From positions 1-64,000 of the forward strand of contig NZ_PDOC01000024.1 in assembly GCF_002760655.1 (NCBI RefSeq): 64,000 nucleotides of DNA, written 5' to 3'. Of this stretch, positions 43,030-54,022 are shown piece after piece. The notes beneath the pieces were generated by a model. That model ran no database searches, had not been told where the DNA came from, and was given only the letters and a program-made list of their open reading frames with translations. The stretch's first letter is position 1. Each line of letters begins with the position of its first letter. Position numbers and translations under genes: made by a program. The stretch comes from Massilia eurypsychrophila (GTDB taxonomy: Bacteria > Pseudomonadota > Gammaproteobacteria > Burkholderiales > Burkholderiaceae_D).

Positions 43030-45876
43030 TCATTTTGGGATTGCAAATGGAATTCCCGACTTAACTGCGACCAACAGGCATTCAACGCAGATCGATTTTG
43101 GCAAAAGCGGCATTGAATAGTTGAACTTTGTTTGATTGCCGAATTTTTTCATACCCGCATGAACTGTAATCTTGCCAGGGCACTGCACCGTGATATTGCC
43201 GCCGTCGATGGTGATGTTGGCGCCGCCGGCGGTGGACAGGCTGATGCTCTTTGCGGCGGCCCAGTCCATGTGGGCGTTGGCGCTGATGACATTGATATCG
43301 TCGCGAGCTTGCACTTTGAGTTCGTCTGCCTGCGCTTGGTAGTCGATCGCGCCCTTGCCGGCGATGAGTTGTAGGCCGACGTCGCCTTCGCCGGCTTTTA
43401 CGGCGCCCGCGAGCACGCCAATGGCTTGGCCGCTGTGGACGCGCATCTGGCCGCCGGCGGTGAACTCGGTGTCGGCTCCGCTAGCAATCGTCACGGTTTC
43501 GCCGGTGGACAGCTGGACATCCTGGCCGGCTACAACGCCGAGACCTGCTTTCGCAGCGATGCCAATCATCGGCGCACCGGCGTGAGGCACCTTGCCGGCG
43601 CCGGCGTCGACATTTTTCGATCCCGCGTCGGAGCGCGCCTCGTCAATGCTATTTTTGCTGAGCATTCCTGCTGATGCCGTCCACAACGCCTTCAGCGGCG
43701 CTGCTTCGTCGTCGATTGCGCTGGTTCCTGCCTTGGTCGCGCCGAGGTGGCCTGCGAGGCCGACCGTCTCGTGGGTCTTGGCGGCTGCGCTAAAACTTTC
43801 GGCAAGTTTTATCGCCTGCTTCAGCAGCGCGTTGCCGGATGCGTTCTCGCCTGCAGCTTCGCGAACCGCGGAAGAATGGCTGATCTTGTAGCTCGATATC
43901 AGCAAGCCGGCGCCGGCACGTAAAGCGCCGTAGGCATCCGTCCGCAACTCGGCGCCACTACCGCGGATGCTGCCGCGATAGTTGTCGGCGGTGTGGATCA
44001 GGTGGCCAAGGTTGAGCTCGGTTGCCGCATGCGTAGTCTTGAGCTGAATACGGCCCTGTCCGTCAGTATCGTCGAACAGCAACTGGTTATAGCCACGACC
44101 GCCAAACTCCTTGCTGCGCACGCCCCACTGAGCCGAGTTGTTGCGATGCCCTGCGCTGCCGGCCGATGCGCCGTGCCATACCGGGCTGTTGCCACCGGCG
44201 AGGTTGACCTGTCCCGATGGCATTTGATCGTGGGCGCGTTCGAAGGCAGCGCTGCTGCTTTCACGGTCCGATACGCCGCGGGGGGTCGGCATCACACCAC
44301 CCTCGCCTCGCCCGTTGTACAGTGCGCCGACTATCACAGGGCGGTCGATGTCGCCTTCGATGAACTTGACCAGCACTTCCTGGCCGATGCGCGGCAGAAA
44401 TTGGCTGCCCATGCCGGCGCCGGCGGAACGTTGGCCGACGCGCACCCAGCAGGCCGCATCGCTTTCCTGCCAGTGAAAACGGATTCGCACGCGGCCGAGC
44501 CGGTCGCAGTAGATTTCATCGGCGCCATTCGGCTCGTCCGACCCATCCGGTCCCACAACGATTGCGGTCTGGCTGCCGTTGGCAGTCGGAGCAACCCTCA
44601 GCTCCATCTTCGGGCGCCATGGCCGCTCGAGGGGAATCGCCTCGAAGCAGTTGGCATAACCGCTCTTCTGCGCCTGCTCTACTGCCCGGTCAAATTCGGC
44701 GAGGGGAATTCCCTTGATAGACTCTTCAAGCAGCTCCGGCAGCGCCCCAAACAATTCGGTCAATCCATTTTTGGCAGTGACCGGCAGATTGTTCACACCA
44801 ACGCTTGCTACCCGCGTCAGCACAAACTCAGGCGCGTCATAGCGATATTTTTTCATCGGGATGTCCGTGATGCATATGCGCGTGCCTGGCCGCAAGGTAC
44901 GCACGGTCGACCTTCCCTGCCAAATGAAGCCACGCGCCTCATACGCTTCCATCTTCAGCCCGGCATAGCGGCGAGCCTGGCGCGCGTCGGCGTAGGCGTA
45001 CTGTCCGGGCGCATCGAAACTTTCGACGGCCTGAGCATTTTTTCCGCCGATCGGATACTTGGTCGACACGCTGACCGACACAGTCTGCTTAGCCTTGTAG
45101 TCGTAGCTGAGCACCTTCACCACAGCAACGCCGAGTTTGCGAAACGCCTGCAGGTACTGAATGCTGTCGCTATTTTCGACCGCGCTGGCGGCGTGGTATC
45201 GGATGCCGCCACCTGCTTCGCTGCTGACGTCATCCGGCGCCGCGCTCAGCTGACTGCTGTCGGCGAACAACACCATTCGGCTGCCGTCATCGTGCTCCTC
45301 GAAGCGCCAGCCTAGTCCTTCTTCAGTCAGCAGCCTGGTGACGAAGTCGAGGTCGGATTCGCGGTACTGGCAGCAATAGCTGCGGGCGACAGCGTCGCTC
45401 ATGAACAGGTTGACATCGCCGCTCCACACCCATTGCGCATACGGCTGATACTGCTCGAACACCGAATCGATGATCTCGATCACGGTCTTGTCTTGCCAGG
45501 CGCGGCTGCTGCGCGCCTGGCTCAGCAACCAGATCCACGGCGACAGGCGCAGCCGGTAGCGCGCCAGGCCGCCGTCGCTGCCGAGCGAAGCAATCTTGCT
45601 AACGAAGCCGCTAAAGCTGGCGCGCGTGCCGTTGGCCAAGCTGATCTCGAGGCATGTTTCCTGCCCCAGCAGCGAAGCTTGCGCAATCTTTGACCGGGTC
45701 GACAGCGCAATGACGTCAATGCCGCCAACGCCCAGCAGCTGTTCGTCGGCGGCGAATGCGTCGACGAGCAGACTGGCGCCCTTGCGCTCATCCTTGAATT
45801 TCAGCTCATAGAGCCGTGTGTGGCTGCTGAATTCGGACAGCGCACTCAGCACTTCACGGGCAAGCGAGGAACTCAT
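43030..45876 (-). CDS. vgrG: T6SS tip protein VgrG with DUF2345 extension
   Basis: A 948-residue spike protein. It has the gp27-like part (residues of about 20-370, with RYRLRLSPWIWLLSQARSSR and QYRESDLDFVTRLLTEEGL), the gp5/OB-fold part (IYCDRLGRVRIRFHW, GMGSQFLPRIGQEVLVKFIE, GDIDRPVIVGALYN), then DUF2345 (about 640-880) with beta-helix-like repeats (LSTAGGANITIDGGNITVQC). It ends CVECLLVAVKSGIPFAIPK. No core T6SS genes are in this window, so this is a satellite vgrG cluster. It leads the operon vgrG-DUF4123-DUF3304-DUF2235. Confidence 0.94.
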   Translation of the reverse strand: MSSSLAREVLSALSEFSSHTRLYELKFKDERKGASLLVDAFAADEQLLGVGGIDVIALSTRSKIAQASLLGQETCLEISLANGTRASFSGFVSKIASLGSDGGLARYRLRLSPWIWLLSQARSSRAWQDKTVIEIIDSVFEQYQPYAQWVWSGDVNLFMSDAVARSYCCQYRESDLDFVTRLLTEEGLGWRFEEHDDGSRMVLFADSSQLSAAPDDVSSEAGGGIRYHAASAVENSDSIQYLQAFRKLGVAVVKVLSYDYKAKQTVSVSVSTKYPIGGKNAQAVESFDAPGQYAYADARQARRYAGLKMEAYEARGFIWQGRSTVRTLRPGTRICITDIPMKKYRYDAPEFVLTRVASVGVNNLPVTAKNGLTELFGALPELLEESIKGIPLAEFDRAVEQAQKSGYANCFEAIPLERPWRPKMELRVAPTANGSQTAIVVGPDGSDEPNGADEIYCDRLGRVRIRFHWQESDAACWVRVGQRSAGAGMGSQFLPRIGQEVLVKFIEGDIDRPVIVGALYNGRGEGGVMPTPRGVSDRESSSAAFERAHDQMPSGQVNLAGGNSPVWHGASAGSAGHRNNSAQWGVRSKEFGGRGYNQLLFDDTDGQGRIQLKTTHAATELNLGHLIHTADNYRGSIRGSGAELRTDAYGALRAGAGLLISSYKISHSSAVREAAGENASGNALLKQAIKLAESFSAAAKTHETVGLAGHLGATKAGTSAIDDEAAPLKALWTASAGMLSKNSIDEARSDAGSKNVDAGAGKVPHAGAPMIGIAAKAGLGVVAGQDVQLSTGETVTIASGADTEFTAGGQMRVHSGQAIGVLAGAVKAGEGDVGLQLIAGKGAIDYQAQADELKVQARDDINVISANAHMDWAAAKSISLSTAGGANITIDGGNITVQCPGKITVHAGMKKFGNQTKFNYSMPLLPKSICVECLLVAVKSGIPFAIPK

Positions 45877-45969
45877 AAGCAGACGGCGCCTTTCGACAAA
45901 ATTGACAACGGGCAGGAGATTCCTATCGGAAAATACTAAGCCCGTGCCTTTGCCGCTGCTTGATATTGA

Positions 45970-47646
<1,677 letters not shown>

Positions 47647-47728
47647 GATTGCCTCCGAATTTATACGGTGAGCGCTCTACCCCATCTGACTTCGAGTGTA
47701 GTCCCGGTTGCGGAACAACGTTGATTCG

Positions 47729-50254
47729 TTACCCCGGCGTAAACCCCAGCTTCTTCATCGCCGCGGTCAGGCTGCGCGCACTTTTCGCATACGCCGCCCA
47801 CGGCTCGTTTCCCTTGTCCAGGCGCGTGTGCGCGGTCTGCACATTCCAGTGGTCGCCGCCCTTGATCGACGGCAGTTCTTCCCAGCTGATCGGCACCGAA
47901 ATGCCCAGGCCAGGACGCACGCGCGCCGACCACGCGGCCGCCGTGGTGGCGCCGCGGCCATTGCGCAGATAGTCGATGAAGATCTTGCCGACGCGGTTGC
48001 GCGGGCCGCTCTTGAAGGCAAACCGGTCCGGCAAGGTCATCGCCATGTGGCTGACCACCTGCTGCGAAAAATCCTTGACCGTATCCCAGTCGTACGCCGG
48101 CTTGATCGGCACCACCACGTGCAGGCCCTTGCCGCCGCTGGTCTTGACGAACGACGTCAGCCCGAGTTCGTCGAGAAAGGCCTTCATCAGTGCAGCCGCT
48201 TCCTGGATCGTCTTCCAGTCGACGCCCTCGCCCGGGTCCAGGTCGAAGATGACGCGATTCGGCGTTTCATAGGCCTTGCCGACCGCGTTCTGGCTGTGAA
48301 ACTCCACCACGTTCCACTGCGCCGCGGACAGGATGCCGTTGACGGTGGCCACCTCCAGCATCGGCGGATGGTCGGGATCGAGCGCCTTGTCCATCTGCTT
48401 CATGCCGGGCAGCTTGCCGATATCGGCGTGCTTCTGGAAAAACAGCTCACCACCGACGCCGGCCGGCGCGCGCACCAGCGACAGCGGGCGCCCCTTCAGG
48501 TGCTCGATCATCAGCGGGCCGACCAGCGCGTAGTAGCGCACCAGGTCGAGCTTGGTGGCGCCGCTCTGGGCGTCGATCACCCGCTCCGGATTGGTGACCT
48601 TCAGGCTGGCAGGCAGCTTGCCCTCGGGCGCGACGGGTTCGGTTTGCTTGTCCACGACTTCCTCCACTTGTTTGGCCGTTTCGCGCGTGATGACCCTGGC
48701 CGGCTTGTCGTCGCGCAGTCCCTGGAAGACGGCATGCCTGACCGAGCCGGAGCTGGTCCACTCTGCAAAGCTGACCTCGGCGATCAGCTTCGGCTTGACC
48801 CAGTGGTGCTTGCGTCCGGCCACCGCTTTCGGTGGAAACGGGCTCTCGTCGGTGTCGAGCTTGCTCAGTTTGGCCTTCAGGTCGCGCAGGCTCACTTCGT
48901 TAAAGCCGGTGCCGACGTTGCCTGCATACTGCAGCACGCCATCCTTGTCGTAGGTGCCGAGCAGCAGCGCGCCGATGCCGGTGCGCGAGCCTTGCGGATC
49001 GGTGTAGCCGGCGATGACGAATTCCTGCCGCTGCCCGCACTTGAGCTTGATCCAGTCCGGCGAGCGGCGCTGCACGTAGCGCGAGTCACGCCGCTTGCCG
49101 ATGACGCCTTCAAGTCCCATCTTGCAGGCGGCCGCGACCAGCTCGCCCGGATCGCTGCCAAATTCGTCGCTGAAGCGCACCACGTTCGAGTCCGACTTGT
49201 CGAGCACTGCCTGGAGCGCGGCGCGGCGCTCCACCAGCGGCACCTCGCGCATGTCGTAGCCATTCAGGTATGGGGCGTCGAACAGGAAGAACACGATCGG
49301 CGCCGTGTTGGAGCCGTCGAACGCGAGCTGCAGCATGCCGAAGTTGGGGCGCCCGTCACCGTCGTGGACGACAATCTCGCCGTCATACCAGCCGTCCGGC
49401 AGCTTCATTTTCAGCAGTTCTTTTTGCAGCGGGACGAGCTTGGCGGTCCAGTCCTTGCCGTTGCGCGAAATCAGCGCGACGCTCTTGCCCTGCACCCGCG
49501 CCAGCATGCGGTAGCCGTCGAACTTGATCTCGAACACCCAGTCTTCCGGCGTGGATGGCGGCTTGTCGACCAGCGTGGCAAGTTCGGGCGCGAATTCGTC
49601 GGGCAGCTCCGCCTTCACGGCGCCGGCCGGCGCCTTGCCGCGGGCGACTTTTGCCTTCGGCGCCGCGGCCTCGACCGGCACCGCTTTCTTCTTCGGAGCC
49701 TTGGGCGCCTTCAGCGTCTTGACGCTGTCGGGCATTTCGTCGACCACCGAGAACTCGCTGGCGGGCCGCGCGAAGTCGTCCTTTTCCTTGATCAGCAGCC
49801 ACGGCTCCTGCTTCTCGCCCTTGCCCTTCATGCGGATCAGCGCCCACTTGCCGTGCATTTTGTGGCCGTGCATCTCGAACTTGAGGTTGCCCGCTTCGTA
49901 GCCCGTGTGCGGATCGCCCTGCGGCTGCCAGGTGCCCTTGTCCCAGATGATGACCTTTCCGGCGCCGTACTGCTTTTCGGGGATGGTGCCTTCGAAACTG
50001 GAATACGAGATCGGATGGTCTTCGACATGCACCGCCATCCGCTTGTCCTTGGTGTCGTAGCTGGGGCCCTTCGGCACGGCCCAGCTTTTCATGGTGCCGT
50101 CGAGCTCCAGGCGAAAGTCGTAATGGAGCCGGCTGGCCCAATGCTTCTGGATGACGAACGTGAGGCCGTCGAGGCCCGCCTCGCCGCCTTCGGCCGGTTC
50201 GGAGGTGATCGAGAAATTGCGCTTTTCCTTGTAGGCTTTGAGTGCGTCTGGCAT
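47729..50254 (-). CDS. ligD: Multifunctional ATP-dependent DNA ligase LigD
   Basis: An 841-residue NHEJ enzyme with three domains. The N-terminal 3'-phosphoesterase (about 1-185) has FVIQKHWASRLHYDFRLELD and HVEDHPISYSSFEG. The ATP-dependent ligase (about 235-540) carries the nucleotidyl Lys in FEIKFDGYRM and LISRNGKDWT. The polymerase/primase (about 560-841) has RVIFDLDPGEGVDWKT with its acidic pair and KTSGGKGLHVVVP. A Lys/Ala-rich linker separates the first two. The order PE-ligase-Pol matches Pseudomonas LigD. It works with Ku (38331-39422) in double-strand break repair. Confidence 0.96.
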   Translation of the reverse strand: MPDALKAYKEKRNFSITSEPAEGGEAGLDGLTFVIQKHWASRLHYDFRLELDGTMKSWAVPKGPSYDTKDKRMAVHVEDHPISYSSFEGTIPEKQYGAGKVIIWDKGTWQPQGDPHTGYEAGNLKFEMHGHKMHGKWALIRMKGKGEKQEPWLLIKEKDDFARPASEFSVVDEMPDSVKTLKAPKAPKKKAVPVEAAAPKAKVARGKAPAGAVKAELPDEFAPELATLVDKPPSTPEDWVFEIKFDGYRMLARVQGKSVALISRNGKDWTAKLVPLQKELLKMKLPDGWYDGEIVVHDGDGRPNFGMLQLAFDGSNTAPIVFFLFDAPYLNGYDMREVPLVERRAALQAVLDKSDSNVVRFSDEFGSDPGELVAAACKMGLEGVIGKRRDSRYVQRRSPDWIKLKCGQRQEFVIAGYTDPQGSRTGIGALLLGTYDKDGVLQYAGNVGTGFNEVSLRDLKAKLSKLDTDESPFPPKAVAGRKHHWVKPKLIAEVSFAEWTSSGSVRHAVFQGLRDDKPARVITRETAKQVEEVVDKQTEPVAPEGKLPASLKVTNPERVIDAQSGATKLDLVRYYALVGPLMIEHLKGRPLSLVRAPAGVGGELFFQKHADIGKLPGMKQMDKALDPDHPPMLEVATVNGILSAAQWNVVEFHSQNAVGKAYETPNRVIFDLDPGEGVDWKTIQEAAALMKAFLDELGLTSFVKTSGGKGLHVVVPIKPAYDWDTVKDFSQQVVSHMAMTLPDRFAFKSGPRNRVGKIFIDYLRNGRGATTAAAWSARVRPGLGISVPISWEELPSIKGGDHWNVQTAHTRLDKGNEPWAAYAKSARSLTAAMKKLGFTPG

Positions 50255-50419
50255 TGGAGTACCCCTGCGTTCAATATACTGACGAGTCTATGGGGAGGGC
50301 CGCGCGGCGACTGTTCGCCACCTAACCGTGTGCGGGGAAGCGACGGCTGCCTGAAAGCGCAATGTGGGTTATGCTCGGATGAACCGCCGTGTTTTTACTC
50401 AATCTTCATAAGGACCGCC

Positions 50420-51367
50420 ATGCAGAAAATCGTCTTCCTCGACCGCGACAGTTTGCTTGCCAACGTGCGCCCGCCCGCCTTCGAGCATGCGTGGCGCGAC
50501 TATCCGGCCACGCAGCCTGGCGACGTGGTCGAGCGGCTGGCCGGCGCCACCATCGCCATCACCAACAAGGTGCCGGTGCGCGCGGCCGATATTGCCCGGC
50601 TGCCTGACTTGAAGATGATTGCTGTGGCGGCGACCGGGACCGACAACGTCGACCTGGCGGCCTGCCGCGAGCGCGGCATCGTCGTGTCGAACATTCGCAA
50701 CTATTCGGTGGTGGCGGTGCCGGAGCACGTCTTTACCATGATCCTGGCGCTGCGCCGCAACCTGCGCGCCTACTGCGCCGATGTCGACGCCGGCCTGTGG
50801 CAGAAGTCGAGCACGTTCTGCCTGTTCAACCATCCGATTGGCGACCTGGCCGGCAGCAAGCTGGGCATCGTCGGCTACGGTGCGCTCGGGCACAAGGTGG
50901 CGCAGCTGGGACGCGCCTTCGGCATGCAAGTGTGCGTGGCCTCGCGCTCGCCGGTGCAGGACGCCGAAGTGACGAACATGGCGCTGGAAGAATTGCTGCG
51001 CACCTGCGACGTGATCAGCCTGCACCTGCCGCTGAACGAGCAGACGCGCAACATGATCGGCGCGCGCGAGCTGGCGATGATGAAGCCGACCGCGCTGCTG
51101 ATCAACACGGCGCGCGGCGGGCTGGTCGATGAGGCGGCGCTGGCGCAGGCGCTCAAGGATGGCGTGATCGGCGGCGCCGGCTTCGATGTGCTGAGCAAGG
51201 AGCCGCCGGCGGCGGACAATCCGCTGCTCGGCGTGCATCAGCCGAACTTTATCCTGACGCCGCACGTGGCGTGGGCCAGCGCGGGGGCGATGCAGACGCT
51301 GGCCGATATGCTGGTCGATAATGTCGAGGCGTTCGTGACGGGCCAGCCGCTGAATGTCGTCGTGTAG
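50420..51367 (+). CDS. D-2-hydroxyacid dehydrogenase
   Basis: A 315-residue NAD(P)-dependent enzyme of the D-2-hydroxyacid dehydrogenase family, similar to glycerate dehydrogenase HprA. It has the Rossmann motif GIVGYGALGHKVAQLG, the catalytic Arg (LINTARGGLVDE), Glu (DVLSKEPP) and His (LTPHVAWAS). It probably reduces hydroxypyruvate or another 2-oxoacid. The ATG at 50420 has ATAAGGA upstream. The plus-strand frame stays open far upstream across ligD, but only this part is coding. It is divergent from ligD. Confidence 0.92.
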   Translation: MQKIVFLDRDSLLANVRPPAFEHAWRDYPATQPGDVVERLAGATIAITNKVPVRAADIARLPDLKMIAVAATGTDNVDLAACRERGIVVSNIRNYSVVAVPEHVFTMILALRRNLRAYCADVDAGLWQKSSTFCLFNHPIGDLAGSKLGIVGYGALGHKVAQLGRAFGMQVCVASRSPVQDAEVTNMALEELLRTCDVISLHLPLNEQTRNMIGARELAMMKPTALLINTARGGLVDEAALAQALKDGVIGGAGFDVLSKEPPAADNPLLGVHQPNFILTPHVAWASAGAMQTLADMLVDNVEAFVTGQPLNVVV

Positions 51368-51393
51368 ACCTTTAAGACGTCATCCCCGCATTA

Positions 51394-52539
51394 CTAGAAC
51401 GTGCCTGGCAGCAAGATGTTCTTGTCGACATGGTTGACGTCGCGCAGGCCGCAGAACGCCATCGTCAGATCGAGCTCGTTGCGGATGATGTCGAGGCACT
51501 TGGTGACGCCCGCTTCCCCGCCGGCGCCCAGGCCATACAGGAACGGGCGGCCGATATAGACGCCCTTGGCGCCCAGCGCCAGCGCGCGGATCACGTCCTG
51601 GCCGGAGCGGATGCCGCCATCCATGTGCACTTCGATGCGGTCGCCGACCGCCTCGACGATCGCCGACAGCGCGCCGATGCTCGACTGCGCGCCATCGAGC
51701 TGGCGGCCGCCATGGTTGGACACGATCAGCGCGTCGGCGCCGCTGTCGGCAGCGAGCCTGGCGTCCTCGACGTCCATGATGCCCTTGATGATCAGCTTGC
51801 CGCCCCAGCGCTGCTTGACCCACGCCACGTCGTCCCACGACATGGCAGGATCGAACTGCTGCGACGTCCACGACGACAGCGACGACATGTCGGACACGGC
51901 GCTGGCGTGGCCGACGATGTTGCCGAAGCTGCGGCGCCTGGTGCCGAGCATCTCCATGCACCAGGCCGGCTTGGTCATCAGGTTGGCGATGTTCGCCAGA
52001 GTCATCTTCGGCGGCGCCGTCATGCCGTTGCGGATATCCTTGTGGCGCTGCCCCAGCACCTGCAGGTCGAGCGTGAGCACCAGCGCCGAGCATTTGGCGG
52101 CGCGGGCGCGCTCGATCAGGCGCTCGATGAACGGGCGGTCCTTCATCACATACAGCTGGAACCAGAACGGCTTGGTGGTGTTGGCGGCGACGTCCTCGAT
52201 CGAGCAGATCGACATCGTCGACAGCGTGAACGGCACGCCGAATTTTTCGGCGGCGCGCGCGGCGAGGATCTCGCCGTCGGCGTGCTGCATGCCGGTCAGC
52301 CCGGTTGGCGCCAGCGCCACCGGCATCGACACTTCCTGGCCGACCATCGTGCTGCGCAAGCTGCGGTTTTCCAGGTTGACGGCGACGCGCTGGCGAAACT
52401 TGATCTTGCCGAAGTCATCGGTGTTGGCACGGTAGGTCGATTCGGTCCATGAGCCGGCATCGGCATAATCGTAGAACATGCGCGGCACCCGCTTTTTTGC
52501 CAGCACGCGCAAGTCTTCGATCGTGGTGATGATGGTCAT
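51394..52539 (-). CDS. lldD: L-lactate dehydrogenase, FMN-dependent (LldD)
   Basis: A 381-residue FMN alpha-hydroxyacid dehydrogenase. It has the FMN/substrate motifs MPVALAPTGLTGMQHADGE, FWFQLYVMKDR, LDLQVLGQRHKDIRNG and the catalytic His-Gly-Gly-Arg in IVSNHGGRQLDG, followed by DGGIRSGQDV and GRPFLYGLGAGGEAGV. It oxidises L-lactate to pyruvate and feeds electrons to the respiratory chain at the inner membrane. AAGGA precedes the ATG. It complements the lactate permease at 45970-47646. Confidence 0.93.
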   Translation of the reverse strand: MTIITTIEDLRVLAKKRVPRMFYDYADAGSWTESTYRANTDDFGKIKFRQRVAVNLENRSLRSTMVGQEVSMPVALAPTGLTGMQHADGEILAARAAEKFGVPFTLSTMSICSIEDVAANTTKPFWFQLYVMKDRPFIERLIERARAAKCSALVLTLDLQVLGQRHKDIRNGMTAPPKMTLANIANLMTKPAWCMEMLGTRRRSFGNIVGHASAVSDMSSLSSWTSQQFDPAMSWDDVAWVKQRWGGKLIIKGIMDVEDARLAADSGADALIVSNHGGRQLDGAQSSIGALSAIVEAVGDRIEVHMDGGIRSGQDVIRALALGAKGVYIGRPFLYGLGAGGEAGVTKCLDIIRNELDLTMAFCGLRDVNHVDKNILLPGTF

Positions 52540-52635
52540 GGAACGTCCTTATGATGAATGAGACATCTAATCTAACAGATGCGCTGCCTGGCGAAAAATC
52601 TTTCGGCCGCCCGGTGGCGCCCTTTCAACGGCCTC

Positions 52636-52664
52636 TGGACAAACCGGCGCGCTGCCCCTACAAT
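52636..52664 (+). promoter_or_regulatory. Sigma-70-type promoter 140 bp before tRNA-Arg
   Basis: TGGACA (52636-52641) and TACAAT (52659-52664) are 17 bp apart. The transcript would start near 52671 and first form a hairpin CGGAGG/CCTCCG (52675-52692). No open reading frame of credible quality follows before the tRNA at 52805. It may be a long leader of the tRNA transcript or a small RNA. Confidence 0.45.
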
Positions 52665-52765
52665 GCTGCTTCTTCGGAGGGCAAGTCCTCCGGTACCGAT
52701 GCAAAGGAGCGCGTCGGAACTCCAGGCAGCAATGTTTTAGCTTGCGGAAACGGTAAATTTTACTC

Positions 52766-52794
52766 TTCCGGAAACAAAACGAAACTGCTAGAAT
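52766..52794 (+). promoter_or_regulatory. Promoter of first tRNA-Arg gene
   Basis: TAGAAT at 52789-52794 lies 17 bp after a weak -35 (TTCCGG, 52766-52771) and ten bases before the tRNA 5' end. Confidence 0.5.
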
Positions 52795-52804
52795 GCTTGC
52801 TTTC

Positions 52805-52881
52805 GCGGCTGTAGCTCAGTTGGATAGAGTACTTGGCTACGAACCAAGGGGTCGTGGGTTCAATTCCTGCCAGCCGCACCA
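52805..52881 (+). tRNA. tRNA-Arg (anticodon ACG), copy 1
   Basis: A 77-base tRNA with a seven-base acceptor stem GCGGCTG/CAGCCGC, encoded CCA end, D arm with GCTCAGTTGG, anticodon ACG in CTTGGCTACGAACCAAG and T arm GGGTTCAATTCC. ACG (read as ICG) decodes CGU/CGC/CGA arginine codons. It is identical to copy 2. Confidence 0.97.
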
Positions 52882-52889
52882 GAATATGA

Positions 52890-52921
52890 GGGACCAGTTC
52901 GAAAGAGCTGGTCCCTTTTTT
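52890..52921 (+). terminator. Rho-independent terminator after tRNA-Arg copy 1
   Basis: GGGACCAG pairs with CTGGTCCC and is followed by six T. Confidence 0.9.
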
Positions 52922-52958
52922 CGTTTCCGACCGCATCGTTACTTTCTAACTATACGTC

Positions 52959-52987
52959 TTGGCGATTTCTTCAACCCCTGCTATAAT
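52959..52987 (+). promoter_or_regulatory. Promoter of second tRNA-Arg gene
   Basis: TTGGCG at 52959-52964 and a perfect TATAAT at 52982-52987 are 17 bp apart, ending ten bases before the tRNA. This is stronger than the promoter of copy 1. Confidence 0.75.
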
Positions 52988-52997
52988 TTTGTTTTTC

Positions 52998-53074
52998 GCG
53001 GCTGTAGCTCAGTTGGATAGAGTACTTGGCTACGAACCAAGGGGTCGTGGGTTCAATTCCTGCCAGCCGCACCA
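52998..53074 (+). tRNA. tRNA-Arg (anticodon ACG), copy 2
   Basis: It is identical over all 77 bases to copy 1 and has its own promoter and terminator. The flanking sequences differ, so the duplication covers little more than the tRNA and a few bases before it. Confidence 0.97.
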
Positions 53075-53088
53075 CAATTCGTAAGATG

Positions 53089-53121
53089 AATGGCCCAAAG
53101 AGAAATCTTTGGGCCATTTTT
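53089..53121 (+). terminator. Rho-independent terminator after tRNA-Arg copy 2
   Basis: AATGGCCCAAAGA and TCTTTGGGCCATT form a 13 bp stem with a GAAA loop followed by T residues. Confidence 0.9.
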
Positions 53122-53461
53122 CTTTGCGCCGCCGGATTGCCGGCATCCCCTCCCTATCTCATCAATTGTCAACTCTGCAGAGGAATCAGACTTCTCTGCG
53201 CGTAGGACTGACCTGACGCTTGCGCGGCAACCCAGCGACTTTTTAAACCGCGGCAACGGAAAAAGACCCGTCTCTCCTATGACGAGTTAAGTCAGCGTCT
53301 AGGTCACGCGCAACCAATTACCCTCGCGACTTGTTTGACAATCTGACGCGCGCGCCACACCGACAGGCGCTTTCGAAAACGCGCTTTGATACAGTGATCT
53401 CACCCCCCGATCCTTGATAACCATGGCTGCATGTCGCGGCTGTTTCTTGCGAGGTAACAAA
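53122..53461. other. Intergenic region before the second PEP-CTERM gene
   Basis: I see no convincing gene or structured RNA in this 340 bp. It must contain the promoter of the PEP-CTERM gene. A GG-N9-GC near 53438 resembles a sigma-54 site but has the wrong spacing. A ribosome site GCGAGG lies before the ATG. Confidence 0.5.
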
Positions 53462-54007
53462 ATGAAAAACTCGAAATCCATGATCGCTGCATTAGTGTTG
53501 GCAACCGCTTCGCTCGGTTCGGGCGCGGCGTACGCCCAACAGGACATCTCCACCCCGCCCCAGGCGCTGAACCTGGTGGGGACCAGCGCATTCTTTGGCG
53601 ATTCCTTCGACATTGACCAGGCGAACGACACCTTCTCCGATCAGTTCTCGTTCTCGGTGACGGGCGAGCTGCCGTCCAATCTCGATGCGATCGTCTCGTC
53701 GATCTCCCGCTCGGCAGCGGTCGGCCTGGACATCACAGGCCTGTCGCTGTACAGCGGAGCCGGCGCCCAGCTGGCCACCGGCACGTCAATGTCGACCGGT
53801 GCGATCGACGTCTGGACCGTGCGGGCCGACAACCTGGGGGTAGGCAGCTATTACCTTCAGGTTAGCGGCACGATGGTGTCGGACACCTCCGGCGCCTTCG
53901 GCGGCGCGGTCATGCTGCAGCCTGTGCCTGAGCCGGCAACCTATGGCATGATGCTGGCAGGTCTGGGCATGGTCGGCTTCATGGCACGCCGCCGTTCGCC
54001 GAAGTAA
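53462..54007 (+). CDS. FxDxF-type PEP-CTERM protein
   Basis: A 181-residue exported protein: signal peptide (MKNSKSMIAALVLATASLGS, then GAAYAQ), a beta-rich domain with the FxDxF pattern (FGDSFDIDQANDTFSDQF), and a C-terminal PEP-CTERM signal (VPEPATYGMMLAGLGMVGFM, then ARRRSPK). Proteins of this type are targeted by an exosortase, in Betaproteobacteria often beside exopolysaccharide production. It is small, without catalytic motifs. The ATG at 53462 follows GCGAGG. Confidence 0.85.
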   Translation: MKNSKSMIAALVLATASLGSGAAYAQQDISTPPQALNLVGTSAFFGDSFDIDQANDTFSDQFSFSVTGELPSNLDAIVSSISRSAAVGLDITGLSLYSGAGAQLATGTSMSTGAIDVWTVRADNLGVGSYYLQVSGTMVSDTSGAFGGAVMLQPVPEPATYGMMLAGLGMVGFMARRRSPK

Positions 54008-54022
54008 AGCGACAACGTCACG

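Noticed and set aside
47708-50400. A very long plus-strand open frame across the ligD region
   Set aside because: It is the reverse complement of ligD in GC-rich DNA. Its composition is Arg/Gln/His-rich with no domain, and only the last 315 codons (from 50420) are a real gene.
53438-53450. Sigma-54-like site before the second PEP-CTERM gene
   Set aside because: GG and GC are nine bases apart, not ten, and the transcript would start at the ATG itself.
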